Positions 1 through 7,485 of a DNA stretch of 10,955 bases are shown here, in pieces. The translations under genes were made by a program, and so were the position numbers. The stretch spans positions 1-10,955 of the forward strand of contig JARJMV020000014.1 in NCBI GenBank assembly GCA_029335935.2, given 5' to 3'. The number at the start of each line of letters is the position of its first letter. Position 1 is the first letter of the stretch. This stretch comes from a bacterium. Its GTDB lineage: Bacteria; Armatimonadota; Fimbriimonadia; Fimbriimonadales; GBS-DC. A model generated the notes under the pieces. The model saw only the letters and a program-made list of their open reading frames with translations. It was not told the origin of the DNA and made no database searches.

Positions 1-249
1 ATCACTCTCTCTGTACCCGACGAGGTGTTCACCGCCTGCGAGCAGATTGCCAAGCGCACAGGGCGTTCTGTGGAGCTCTGTGTGCTGGAGTTCCTAACGC
101 GTCAATACCGCTGCACGGAAACTACGCTCACCGAAACTCAGATCCGAGAAGCCATCGAGGCGCTCCGACCCTATATCGGCTCCATCGAGACGGGCGACCC
201 AAACTCAGGCGATAACGAGGCGATAGAAGCAGAGATTCTGAAAGTATGA
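1..249 (+). CDS. VapB-like antitoxin, ribbon-helix-helix type (5' end cut by window)
   Basis: The reading frame is open from the first base, so the gene begins upstream and 82 residues are visible. The visible N-terminus starts ITLSVPDEVF and continues with a helix containing AKRTGRSVE. This is the usual strand-helix-helix layout of small ribbon-helix-helix DNA-binding antitoxins, in which the strand pairs with a second subunit to contact DNA. The acidic C-terminal half, rich in Glu and Asp, would be the part that wraps and inhibits the toxin. The stop codon overlaps the start of the next gene in an ATGA (246-249). That gene encodes a PIN-domain protein, and the pairing is the main support for the call. 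Antitoxins of this kind usually repress their own operon, but the promoter lies outside the window. The exact antitoxin family is not certain. Confidence 0.72.
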   Translation: MTLSVPDEVFTACEQIAKRTGRSVELCVLEFLTRQYRCTETTLTETQIREAIEALRPYIGSIETGDPNSGDNEAIEAEILKV

Positions 250-656
250 ATCAAGAATGGCTGCTCTTGGACACCTCTGGCTTGTTCTGCGCTCTGGATC
301 GATCGGAGCGTCGCCATGGGCGGGCAATCGAGTGGCTGATATCACCCAAGCGAAAAATGGTACATAACTATGTGCTCGCGGAGCTGATTGCATTAGCATC
401 AGCGCGCGGTTTACCGATGCACACAGTCATCGAGTTTAGCAACGCACTGTTAGTCAATCCTTTGGTAGAGGTCGTTTGGGTGGACGAGACCCTCCATCGC
501 GCGGCGCTTGCGCTTTTGGAAAATCGCCCCGACAAGCGCTACTCGCTTTGCGATGCAGTGAGCTTTGTGCTGATGCGAACCCACTCGATATCGCAGGCGT
601 TGACTACCGACAAGCACTTCGCGCAGGAGGGTTTTGTGCGCTTGCTGGAGGATTAG
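246..656 (+). CDS. VapC-like PIN-domain ribonuclease toxin
   Basis: This 136-residue protein has the length and layout of VapC toxins, metal-dependent ribonucleases that cut tRNA or rRNA when released from their antitoxin. The N-terminal strand LLLDTSGLF supplies Asp9. AELIALA supplies Glu46, LCDAVSFVLM supplies Asp103 and TTDKHF supplies Asp122. Together these are the four acidic metal ligands expected of a PIN active site, so the enzyme looks intact. The start ATG overlaps the antitoxin stop by four bases (ATGA), which implies translational coupling. Its last codons carry the GGAGG (647-651) that serves the following permease gene. Having the antitoxin first and the toxin second is standard for this class. 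The RNA target cannot be read from the sequence. Confidence 0.88.
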   Translation: MNQEWLLLDTSGLFCALDRSERRHGRAIEWLISPKRKMVHNYVLAELIALASARGLPMHTVIEFSNALLVNPLVEVVWVDETLHRAALALLENRPDKRYSLCDAVSFVLMRTHSISQALTTDKHFAQEGFVRLLED

Positions 657-660
657 CACT

Positions 661-1878
661 ATGAGCATTATCGAGAACTTTCTGACGGCGATAGAGAGTC
701 TGCGTGCGAATAAGATGCGCACGATGCTGACCATGCTGGGCGTGATTATCGGCGTGGCGGCGGTGATTACGATGATTGGGATTGCGCAGGGGGCGCGGCA
801 GGCGACGCTGGAGCAGGTGCAACGGCTCGGCGCGAATGTGCTCACCGTGCGCCCCGGTCAGGCACGGCGCGGCGGCGCGTTTCTCGGCTTCGGCAGCGTG
901 CAGAGCCTCAAAATAGAAGACGGCGACGCGATTATCAAGGCGTGCGGCGACCTCGTGGCGCGCGTCTCGCCCGAAGTGTGGACCACACAGCAGGTGAAAT
1001 ACCTCAACCGCAACATGCGCACCAGCGTCTCTGGCGTGACGCCCGACCTGCAGCCCATCCGCAACCTCGTGGTGGAGGAGGGGCGGTTCGTCAACGAGCA
1101 GGATGTCGAAGCGATGGCGCGGGTGGCGGTGATTGGGCACACCGTATGGCAAGAGCTGTTTCAGGGCGGAGCGTGCGTCGGCAAAACAATCCGCATCGGC
1201 GGGCAGACCTACGAAGTCATCGGACGCCTCGCCTACAAGGGCGATACGGGCTTCCGCAGCTTCGACGACCGCGTCTATATCCCCCTGACGACCGCGATGC
1301 GCCGCCTGATGGGACAACGCCACCTCGACGCGCTCAACATTCAAGCGCGCCGCTCCGACCGAATGAGCGAGGCGCAGACCTGCGTGGAGGAGGCCCTCCT
1401 GCGCGCCCACAAAATCCCCCCTGGCGGCGACCCCGACTTCCGCGTGTTCAATCAAGGCGACTTCGTGGAGACCGTAGAAGCCACCGCGCAGACCTTCACC
1501 TTTCTATTGGGCGGCGTCGCGCTCGTGTCGCTGATTGTGGGCGGTATCGGCATCATGAACATCATGCTGGTCTCCGTGACCGAGCGCACGCGCGAGATTG
1601 GCTTGCGTAAGGCGATCGGCGCGACGAAGTTCAACATCCTGCTGCAGTTCCTCATCGAGTCGGTGGTGGTGAGCGTGTTGGGTGGCGTGATTGGTATCGC
1701 GCTGGGCTACTGGGCGGCAAGCTCAATTAGCACGCAGGCAAACTGGAAGGTGCTGATACCGACCGAGGGCGTGCTGTTGGCGTTCGGGTTCGCCGCGTTT
1801 ATCGGGGTGTTCTTCGGGCTGTATCCAGCATGGCGCGCAGCGCAGCTCCAACCGATCGAAGCGTTGCGCTACGAGTGA
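661..1878 (+). CDS. MacB-like ABC transporter permease (FtsX domain)
   Basis: This 405-residue membrane protein has the MacB/LolC-type permease layout. A short N-terminal cytoplasmic helix is followed by one membrane segment (about 22-43). A large extracytoplasmic core domain (about 44-275) comes next, then three C-terminal membrane segments (about 277-301, 327-352 and 369-390). The FtsX-domain signature between the second and third segments is clear: GGIGIMNIMLVSVTERTREIG, then LRKAIGA. The chain ends with YPAWRAAQLQPIEALRYE, typical of the family. Such proteins couple ATP hydrolysis in the cytoplasm to mechanical movements outside the membrane, exporting peptides, lipoproteins or small toxic compounds. 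The ATPase is a separate protein in this form and is not in the window. The ATG at 661 is preferred over the in-frame TTG at 634, because GGAGG at 647-651 is well spaced and the TTG lies inside vapC. The substrate is unknown. Confidence 0.92.
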   Translation: MSIIENFLTAIESLRANKMRTMLTMLGVIIGVAAVITMIGIAQGARQATLEQVQRLGANVLTVRPGQARRGGAFLGFGSVQSLKIEDGDAIIKACGDLVARVSPEVWTTQQVKYLNRNMRTSVSGVTPDLQPIRNLVVEEGRFVNEQDVEAMARVAVIGHTVWQELFQGGACVGKTIRIGGQTYEVIGRLAYKGDTGFRSFDDRVYIPLTTAMRRLMGQRHLDALNIQARRSDRMSEAQTCVEEALLRAHKIPPGGDPDFRVFNQGDFVETVEATAQTFTFLLGGVALVSLIVGGIGIMNIMLVSVTERTREIGLRKAIGATKFNILLQFLIESVVVSVLGGVIGIALGYWAASSISTQANWKVLIPTEGVLLAFGFAAFIGVFFGLYPAWRAAQLQPIEALRYE

Positions 1879-1885
1879 GTCTCGG

Positions 1886-2893
1886 CTACGGCAACTGCGC
1901 CGCCGACCGAATATCCGCCCAGCGGTACACCCAGAAGTTGCGGTCTTTGCTGTTCATCGCGACCACCAAGCCGCTCTCGAACGGCGCGCCGAAGTGGTGG
2001 GCGCTTGCGTCCAAGCCGTCTGTGCTATCCGCGCCTGTGTCGAGCGTCGCAATCGGCTGCGATTGGCGTCCGAAGCGCGGGTAGATGTGCAACTTACTGC
2101 TCGCCTTGAGCTGCTCGGTGCAAAGCAGGTAGCCCTCGCCGTGGGTGGGGGCATAGAGCGCAATCCCCTCTTGGTCGCCTTGAAACTCTGTGGCAAACAG
2201 CGCAAGCTCGCGTTCAGGCATAGCGGGGTGCGCATGATACTTACGGACGCCCATATTCTCATCCGCGTAATACACATACCCCAGTGCGCTATCGGCGCAC
2301 ACCGCCTCGATTTCGCTGTTGCCGCTGAACACGCCGAATGCGCGCACGAACTGCACGCCCACCCTGCCGCCGCGCGTAGGAACCAGCCGATACTGGTGCA
2401 GGTAGCCCTGCGTGGGACCCGACTTGCGCGAAACTATCGCATACACCTCGTCGCGCCTGGCATGATACAACGCAATTCCCATCGGCATCGCCCGTTCGCC
2501 CGTTTCGCCCACGAAGACCCGCGTCCTGTCGGGGTCGGTGATATCCACTAAGCGTCGCCGCTCGGGATCGATGCGGAAGATACGCAACCGACTGGCATAC
2601 CGCTCGGTGGCTACGGCGATATCGAGTCGCACGCGCCCCATCACAACCCCCTGTACCACATCGATGTTGTTGGGCTGGTCGATATTGCGCACGCACTGGA
2701 TGAGCCGTCCGTTGAGGTCGTACACGCCGATGGCGCCTTGCGGGGCACGGGCTTTGTTGGTGCCCAAGATGAGGCTTCGGCGCGGCTGATGGGGATGCAC
2801 CCAGAGGGCGGGGTCGTCGGCGTCGTCGGGCAACGGCTCTGTGCGCACCACGGGGCGCACTTCCGATGTTCGGGCAAGGAGCAAGTTCGGCAT
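1886..2893 (-). CDS. Beta-propeller phytase-like phosphohydrolase
   Basis: The 335-residue product matches the beta-propeller (alkaline, calcium-dependent) phytase family, which removes phosphates from inositol hexakisphosphate. The family signature DADDPALWVHP is at residues 24-34. NNIDV (75-79), SEIEAV (193-198), YYADENMGVRKY (208-219), DQEGIALY (240-247) and DSTDGLD (289-295) follow in the expected order, so the propeller appears complete. The start chosen is the ATG at 2893. Longer in-frame versions run antisense into the neighbouring glycosyltransferase and gain no signal peptide. With this start the protein begins MPNLLLARTSEV and has no export signal, which is unusual because known family members are mostly secreted. 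No Shine-Dalgarno precedes the ATG; AACTAT lies 6 bases before it, so a leaderless transcript is possible. The gene converges on the MacB-like permease gene with 7 bases between the two stops. Confidence 0.88.
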   Translation of the reverse strand: MPNLLLARTSEVRPVVRTEPLPDDADDPALWVHPHQPRRSLILGTNKARAPQGAIGVYDLNGRLIQCVRNIDQPNNIDVVQGVVMGRVRLDIAVATERYASRLRIFRIDPERRRLVDITDPDRTRVFVGETGERAMPMGIALYHARRDEVYAIVSRKSGPTQGYLHQYRLVPTRGGRVGVQFVRAFGVFSGNSEIEAVCADSALGYVYYADENMGVRKYHAHPAMPERELALFATEFQGDQEGIALYAPTHGEGYLLCTEQLKASSKLHIYPRFGRQSQPIATLDTGADSTDGLDASAHHFGAPFESGLVVAMNSKDRNFWVYRWADIRSAAQLP

Positions 2894-2913
2894 GGCGCCA
2901 TAGTTCGGGGCGC

Positions 2914-2924
2914 GAGGGTACACT
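2914..2924 (+). promoter_or_regulatory. Putative -10 box of the glycosyltransferase gene, leaderless type
   Basis: GAGGGTACACT contains TACACT (2919-2924), 8 bases before the ATG at 2933. A start site 6-8 bases downstream of the box would fall at or next to the ATG. No Shine-Dalgarno is present in between and no recognisable -35 lies upstream. The 39-base divergent gap also has to hold the phytase promoter. The call rests on the same GG-TA-N-N-N-T pattern before four other genes here. Confidence 0.5.
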
Positions 2925-2932
2925 CCTGCCGC

Positions 2933-4150
2933 ATGAGTCGGGTTTCGTTGTGGCTGTGGTTGGCAGTTGTCGTTGTGCGTGTGGGCTACGCGCTGTTGGC
3001 AACGCAGGTAGACCCGATGCTCCGTGCGGATGCTCTGCATGGCGACGCCGTCGTGCATGACCGCATGGCATGGCGGCTTGCCCACACAGGCGAGTATCGG
3101 CTGGAGAAGGGGCTGATGACGGCGCCTGCGTACATCTACGCGATGGCGGGCGTCTACGCGCTGGTGGGGCATATGCCTGCTGCCGTGCGCGTGTTGAACG
3201 CGCTGCTGGGGCTACTAACGCTGTGGGGGCTGTGGCGATTGGCTCAGCGGTTGGCAGGCGTGCGCACGGCGAACCTCGCGCTGGCGCTGGGCGCGTGCCA
3301 TCCCCACCTGCTGATGATTACTGGCTGGCTCTATACCGAGAACTTGGCGCTGCCGCTGACGGTTTGGGCGCTCTATGGGCTTTATTTCGGCAGAGGCGCA
3401 GGCGCGGCGGTGGGGTCGGGCATGCTCCTGGGACTGCTCGCGCTCACGCGGGCGAACTACTTGCCGTTCGTGCTGCTTGCTGCGCTGTGGGCGCGTGGCT
3501 ATGAACGCGCGTGGCGCACTCCTGCGCTCATGCTCGCCGCCGCTGCGCTCACGGTCGCTCCATACATCGCGTCTATCTCCGCGCGCTATGACGCGTTCAT
3601 CCCCATCGGCTTGGGGGGCTATGTGCTACTGTGGGCGAACAACCCCTTCGCCGACGGCGGGTTCGACCCGATGTTTTTGGAGCGCGAGCTAACGCTTGGG
3701 GGCGAGACGAAGCCCGTGCGTGCTTGGCTCGACGCGCCCGACCCCGTCTCGCGCGACCGTCAGGCGATGCGCCTTGCGCTGCAGTGGGTGCGCGAGAACC
3801 CATGGGATTGGCTCCGTCTGCTCTTGCGCAAGGTTGCGCTCACGCTCTCGGCGTTCGGTCTGCAGAACCCCGACAGTCGTGCGCTTGCCCATGCGCTGCG
3901 CGCGGCGGATGCGGTGTATTGGGCGTTTTTAGTCGTCGCCAGCTACGGATTGGGGCGGCTGCGTCGGACGCATGCGCCGTTTGTGGGGCTTGCAGGGTTG
4001 CTCATCGGCTGGACGCTGCTGACCATACTGCTCTACGCGGGCGGTAGCCGCCCCCTGCTGCCTGTGCAGCCGATACTCACACTCGGCGCCGCCATCACGC
4101 TCACCACGCGGACACAGCGGGAATCGCTCACGGAAAGCCGAATCGTGTAG
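2933..4150 (+). CDS. GT-C family membrane glycosyltransferase (PMT/ArnT-like)
   Basis: This 405-residue protein has about nine to ten predicted membrane segments and resembles the GT39/GT83 (PMT_2) group. These enzymes transfer a sugar from a polyprenyl-phosphate donor to protein, lipid A or wall glycans on the outer face of the membrane. After the first segment (about 5-24) the external loop contains GDAVVHDRMA with Asp38 and Asp43, the usual position of the catalytic acidic residue. Further landmarks are TAPAYIYA (63-70), GWLYTENLALPL (131-142), ALTRANYLPF (170-179) and a C-terminal SRPLLPVQP (372-380), equivalent to the SRYRLPV-type motif of the family. The ATG at 2933 is chosen because it sits just after the promoter-like box, and longer versions overlap the divergent phytase. 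The stop is 3 bases before the next start. Donor and acceptor are unknown. Confidence 0.8.
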   Translation: MSRVSLWLWLAVVVVRVGYALLATQVDPMLRADALHGDAVVHDRMAWRLAHTGEYRLEKGLMTAPAYIYAMAGVYALVGHMPAAVRVLNALLGLLTLWGLWRLAQRLAGVRTANLALALGACHPHLLMITGWLYTENLALPLTVWALYGLYFGRGAGAAVGSGMLLGLLALTRANYLPFVLLAALWARGYERAWRTPALMLAAAALTVAPYIASISARYDAFIPIGLGGYVLLWANNPFADGGFDPMFLERELTLGGETKPVRAWLDAPDPVSRDRQAMRLALQWVRENPWDWLRLLLRKVALTLSAFGLQNPDSRALAHALRAADAVYWAFLVVASYGLGRLRRTHAPFVGLAGLLIGWTLLTILLYAGGSRPLLPVQPILTLGAAITLTTRTQRESLTESRIV

Positions 4151-4153
4151 GCG

Positions 4154-5377
4154 ATGGAACGCGAACGAGAGTTGGTTGCCATCCGATGGGTGGTGGCAGG
4201 CATTCTGATAGGGATTGTCGGGGGCTTGCTGCTCAATCGTGCGGGCGGCGCGGAATCGCCCCTGTTTGAGATGATTACGCTGGGCGGCGACCTGTTCATC
4301 CGCCTGTTGCGGATGGTGATCGTGCCGTTGGTGGCGGCGTCGCTGATCACTGCCGCGGCAGGTCTCGACACGCGCTACTTGGGCAGGCTGGGCGGCGTTA
4401 CGCTCATCTACTACACGGCGACCACTGTGCTTGCCGCCGCGCTGGGCTTGACGATTGTGAACTTCATCGACCCTGGTGTCGGCGCCGTGCTGGAAAATGT
4501 CCAAGCGCCGCAGGAGATCTATGAACGCCAACCGCCCACCTTCGCCGACCTTCTGCGCAACTTGATTCCTGCCAACCCCATCGACGCGCTCGCACGCGCC
4601 GATATGCTACAGGTTATCAGTTTCAGCCTGATTGTGGGCGTTGCGTTGAACTTGATGGGCGATCGGGGGCAGGCTGTGAAGCAGTTCGTGGGCGAGGTGC
4701 TGGAGCTTTCGATGGTCATCGTGCGCTGGGTGCTGTACCTGTTGCCTGCAGGCGTGGCGCTACTGTTGATGCGAGCGATTGGGCAAGCGGGGTTCGAGGT
4801 GTTCGCGCCGTTGGCGAAGTATATGGGCGCGGTGCTGGGCGGATTAGCCATTCATGGGCTGGTGGTGCTGCCCCTGCTGGTGTGGTTGCTGGGTGGCGTA
4901 CCCCCATGGCGCTTCCTGCGCGGTATCGCCTCGCCGATGATTACCGCGCTCAGCACCAGCTCCAGCGCAGCGACCCTGCCCGTGACGATGCGCACTGTCG
5001 AACGCGAGCTGCAAGTGCCCGGCTACATCAGCCGATTCTGCATCCCGATTGGCGCTACGGTGAACATGGACGGCACTGCGCTCTACGAGGCGGTCGCTGC
5101 ACTGTTTATCGCGCAAGCCTACGGCGTCTCGCTCAGCCTCTCCGAGCAGGTGGTGGTGCTGCTGACGGCGACGCTGGCAGCCATCGGCGCGGCGGGTATC
5201 CCCAGCGCAGGACTGTTCACGATGGTCATCGTGCTGCAAGCCGTGAACCTCCCGCTGGAAGGCATCGGGCTTATCTTAGCGGTCGATCGGGTGCTGGACA
5301 TGTTCCGCACGATGGTGAATGTGGAAGGCGACGCAGGCGGCGCGGTTATCCTCACGACTCTCGTCGGCAGAAAGTAG
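4154..5377 (+). CDS. Dicarboxylate/amino acid:cation symporter (SDF), acidic amino acid type
   Basis: The 407-residue protein belongs to the SDF (GltPh/GltP/DctA) family of sodium- or proton-driven symporters, which work as elevator-type trimers in the cytoplasmic membrane. Hairpin 1 carries the serine-rich STSSSAATLPVTM (267-279). NMDGT is at 304-308, AGIPSAG of hairpin 2 is at 347-353, and helix 8 contains DRVLDMFRTMVNVEGD (378-393). Relative to GltPh, Asp382 and Arg385 match the residues that bind the substrate amino group and side-chain carboxylate, and Asn389 and Asp393 match sodium ligands. This favours glutamate or aspartate over plain dicarboxylates, for which DctA lacks that Asp. The start is 3 bases after the glycosyltransferase stop and has no strong Shine-Dalgarno, so it is probably translated by coupling. 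The annotation as a transporter is secure; the substrate is inferred. Confidence 0.92.
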   Translation: MERERELVAIRWVVAGILIGIVGGLLLNRAGGAESPLFEMITLGGDLFIRLLRMVIVPLVAASLITAAAGLDTRYLGRLGGVTLIYYTATTVLAAALGLTIVNFIDPGVGAVLENVQAPQEIYERQPPTFADLLRNLIPANPIDALARADMLQVISFSLIVGVALNLMGDRGQAVKQFVGEVLELSMVIVRWVLYLLPAGVALLLMRAIGQAGFEVFAPLAKYMGAVLGGLAIHGLVVLPLLVWLLGGVPPWRFLRGIASPMITALSTSSSAATLPVTMRTVERELQVPGYISRFCIPIGATVNMDGTALYEAVAALFIAQAYGVSLSLSEQVVVLLTATLAAIGAAGIPSAGLFTMVIVLQAVNLPLEGIGLILAVDRVLDMFRTMVNVEGDAGGAVILTTLVGRK

Positions 5378-5385
5378 ATCGGGTC

Positions 5386-5394
5386 GGGTATCCT
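5386..5394 (+). promoter_or_regulatory. Putative -10 box upstream of the lipoprotein hydrolase gene
   Basis: GGGTATCCT (TATCCT 5389-5394) lies in the 31-base gap after the symporter stop. A transcript from here would start near 5401. That would leave a very short leader that begins with or just before the GGGGAGG Shine-Dalgarno at 5400-5406. No convincing -35 is visible. The box gives the hydrolase-acyltransferase pair a possible promoter of its own inside the block. Confidence 0.4.
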
Positions 5395-5408
5395 ATGCTG
5401 GGGAGGCG

Positions 5409-6386
5409 ATGATGCGACGCTGGCGCTGGATAGGACTTTTGGGGGTCGGTTTTGCGTTGGGCGCGTGTCGCCCTGCGCCGTTGGAAAGCGAGTCGCCCGA
5501 CTGGGTTCCCCAGCTGCGCGTGGTGGCGCGCGGCAAAGAGTACGATACGGTGCGTTATGTGCGCGACGGTGTACCTCTCTATGTCGAGATTTATCGCCCT
5601 TCGAACCGCCGTGCGCCTGCGGTGGTGTTGTTGCCGGGCGGTTTCGTGGGCGTGAACACGAACCACCGTCAGCTGGCGCGTCGGCTCGCGCAGGCGGGCT
5701 ATCTGGTCGCGCTGCCCCACCTGCGCGGGCAGGGCAAAAGCGGCGGGTTTATCGATTTCGGGCTGGAAGACGCCACCGATGTGCGCGGGCTGGCAAAAGC
5801 CCTGCCGCAAGTGGGCGGCGACGGCCGGTGCGCCTATGTGGGGGTCTCGCTCGGCGGTGCAATCGCCTACAACGCCGCGCGCAACGACTCCAACACGCGC
5901 GGTATCGCGTGCCTCCTCAGCCCGACCGACTTCCGCGAGCAACGCCAACTGCTACTCCACTACGGACGCCCCGAACGCGCCCAACGCTGGGACGCTTGGA
6001 AAGGCGGCTCGCCCGAGGAGTGCCCCGAGTGTTGGGAAGCACGCGACCCCTTGCGGCATGTGCGCGAAGTGCATGCGCCCATCCTATTCATACAGGCGGG
6101 CGAAGATGTGCTAATCCCTGTGACGCAGGCATGCCGCTGGCGTGAGGTGCGCCAACAGATGGGGCGCAGGGTTCACACCGTCGCCCTCACCAACGACGGT
6201 AAGCCATGGCGGGGGACACTCAAACAGCGCCAGCAGTGCGCCCTGCCCTTCACCAGCTGGGGCGACCTGCGCGACGACCACTTGGTGTTTTTCCCCGCTA
6301 TGCCCCACCGCACGAACGGGGCGATGCTGGAAATCGTGGAGAAAGCCCTGTCGCGTTGGTTCGAGGAGACGCCAAATGCACGCTGA
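5409..6386 (+). CDS. Lipoprotein alpha/beta hydrolase (S9/dienelactone hydrolase-like)
   Basis: The 325-residue product starts with a lipoprotein signal: MMRRWRW, a hydrophobic stretch, then the lipobox LGAC with Cys20 as the lipidated residue. It should therefore be membrane-anchored outside the cytoplasm. The mature part has an alpha/beta-hydrolase fold. AVVLLPGGF (71-79) fits the oxyanion strand, HLRGQGKSGG (104-113) matches a common family motif, and GVSLGG (145-150) holds the nucleophile Ser147. QAGEDVLIP (229-237) provides the likely acid Asp233, and His291 or His300 would complete the triad. An ECPEC (204-208) adds a possible disulfide or metal pair. Two ATGs in tandem (5409 and 5412) follow a good GGGGAGG, so the first residue is uncertain by one. 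The gene overlaps the following acyltransferase by 11 bases. An esterase or peptidase role is plausible; the substrate is unknown. Confidence 0.83.
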   Translation: MMRRWRWIGLLGVGFALGACRPAPLESESPDWVPQLRVVARGKEYDTVRYVRDGVPLYVEIYRPSNRRAPAVVLLPGGFVGVNTNHRQLARRLAQAGYLVALPHLRGQGKSGGFIDFGLEDATDVRGLAKALPQVGGDGRCAYVGVSLGGAIAYNAARNDSNTRGIACLLSPTDFREQRQLLLHYGRPERAQRWDAWKGGSPEECPECWEARDPLRHVREVHAPILFIQAGEDVLIPVTQACRWREVRQQMGRRVHTVALTNDGKPWRGTLKQRQQCALPFTSWGDLRDDHLVFFPAMPHRTNGAMLEIVEKALSRWFEETPNAR

Positions 6387-7476
6387 AGCTCTCACGCCAC
6401 ACCACAACACAGCGGGGATGCGCAACGACAACTTGCCCACGCAGCACGAACGGTTCCGATGGGTGGAAATCTTTCGAGGGCTGGCGATTCTGGAAGTCGT
6501 GTTCCATCACACATCGGGGCGGTTCCTCAGTCTGCTGGACAAAGAGAGCGCGGCGTGGCTCGTGTTGGCGTCTCTGAACCGCACGCTCCACTATGCAGTG
6601 CCCGCGTTCCTGATGATGACAGCTTTCGTGCTGATGCGCTCGCTCCTGCGCGAGTTTAATCTGAAGCGCTACACGGCGAACCGTCTACTGCGAGCGTTGT
6701 TGCCGTACTTGTTGTGGAGTGGGCTGTACTTGGTGTATCGCACCTACTTGCTGGGCGCGCCGCCGAGCTGGTCGCGTTGGGCAGACTATCTGTTTTGGGG
6801 CAAAGCCTACTTTCATCTCTATATTCTGGCGGTGGCGATGCAGTTGTATGTGCTGTTGCCGCTGCTGTTGCCTGTGGCGCGGCGGCGCCCGCCGTTCTGG
6901 GCGGTGCTGATTGCCATCGTTGCGCTAACGATGGCGGTGTATGGGTTCAATCGGCTGGTGTATCGTGTGACGTACACGGGCAGTTATGTGCTGTGGTACA
7001 CGCCTGTGGTGCTGTTGGGAGTGTGGTTGGCGACGCAGGCGCAGCGGTTAGGCGCAATCGTGCGCAAGGGGTGGCTGCTCGCGCTGGCGAGTGCAGGGGT
7101 GGGATTGTGGGTGTATCTGCCACTGGCGTTGCAGGCGATTCAGGGCGCGCCTGTGAACACATTCCACTATCAGGTGGGGAACTGGCTGTTCACAACGGGG
7201 GTGAGTTTCTTGCTGTTGGCAGTGGCGTATTGGCTCAGTGGCTCGCAGGCGCGGGTGGTGGCAGGCTTACAACAATTGGGGCGATACTCGCTGCAGATTT
7301 ATCTGATACACCCTCTCGTGCTAAGCGAATTGAACCGTTGGGGACTGGTGGGCGCGCTGCAGGTGCGTTGGGGATTGCCAATCTGTTTTCTGGTGGCGCT
7401 GTTGGTTCCGTTCGCGCTGAGCTGGCTGATAGCCCGTGCGCCGCGCATATCGGTGCTAATTTTCGGGCGGTCGTAG
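6376..7476 (+). CDS. Acyltransferase-3 family membrane protein (OafA-like)
   Basis: This 366-residue multi-spanning protein has the hallmarks of the acyltransferase-3 family, which moves acetyl or other acyl groups onto surface polysaccharides or lipids. RWVEIFRGLAILEVVFHH (28-45) supplies the conserved Arg34 and His44/His45 of the first helix. KAYFHLYILAVAMQLYVLLP (143-162) matches the family's central helix, and LGRYSLQIYLIHPLV (301-315) is the usual C-terminal motif. About ten membrane segments are likely. No SGNH or other extra domain is fused. The ATG at 6376 lies inside the end of the hydrolase gene, with GAGGAG at 6363-6368 seven bases upstream, so the two genes are translationally coupled. 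An internal Met15 is an alternative start. The pairing with an exported hydrolase suggests work on the same envelope molecule, but that is inference. Confidence 0.88.
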   Translation: MHAEALTPHHNTAGMRNDNLPTQHERFRWVEIFRGLAILEVVFHHTSGRFLSLLDKESAAWLVLASLNRTLHYAVPAFLMMTAFVLMRSLLREFNLKRYTANRLLRALLPYLLWSGLYLVYRTYLLGAPPSWSRWADYLFWGKAYFHLYILAVAMQLYVLLPLLLPVARRRPPFWAVLIAIVALTMAVYGFNRLVYRVTYTGSYVLWYTPVVLLGVWLATQAQRLGAIVRKGWLLALASAGVGLWVYLPLALQAIQGAPVNTFHYQVGNWLFTTGVSFLLLAVAYWLSGSQARVVAGLQQLGRYSLQIYLIHPLVLSELNRWGLVGALQVRWGLPICFLVALLVPFALSWLIARAPRISVLIFGRS

Positions 7477-7485
7477 GCATAAAGG

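Noticed and set aside
634..660. Earlier TTG start for the permease at 634
   Set aside because: It lies inside vapC, would add nine residues that do not look family-like, and the GGAGG at 647-651 fits the ATG at 661.
604..1455. Long minus-strand open frame of 283 codons antisense to the permease gene
   Set aside because: It is the mirror of a GC-rich coding frame; its His/Arg/Ala-rich translation resembles no family, while the plus strand is a clear MacB-like permease.
1872..1884. CGAG/CTCG mini-hairpin at the permease stop codon as a terminator
   Set aside because: The stem is only 4 bp, there is no T-run on either side, and part of it lies in coding sequence.
2738..2932. N-terminal extension of the glycosyltransferase from 2738
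   Set aside because: It overlaps the phytase coding region. The first membrane helix begins right after the ATG at 2933, which follows a promoter-like box.
2894..3172. N-terminal extension of the phytase to 3172
   Set aside because: It runs antisense through the glycosyltransferase start and is rich in Arg and His, with no signal peptide or family similarity. The ATG at 2893 directly precedes the conserved domain.
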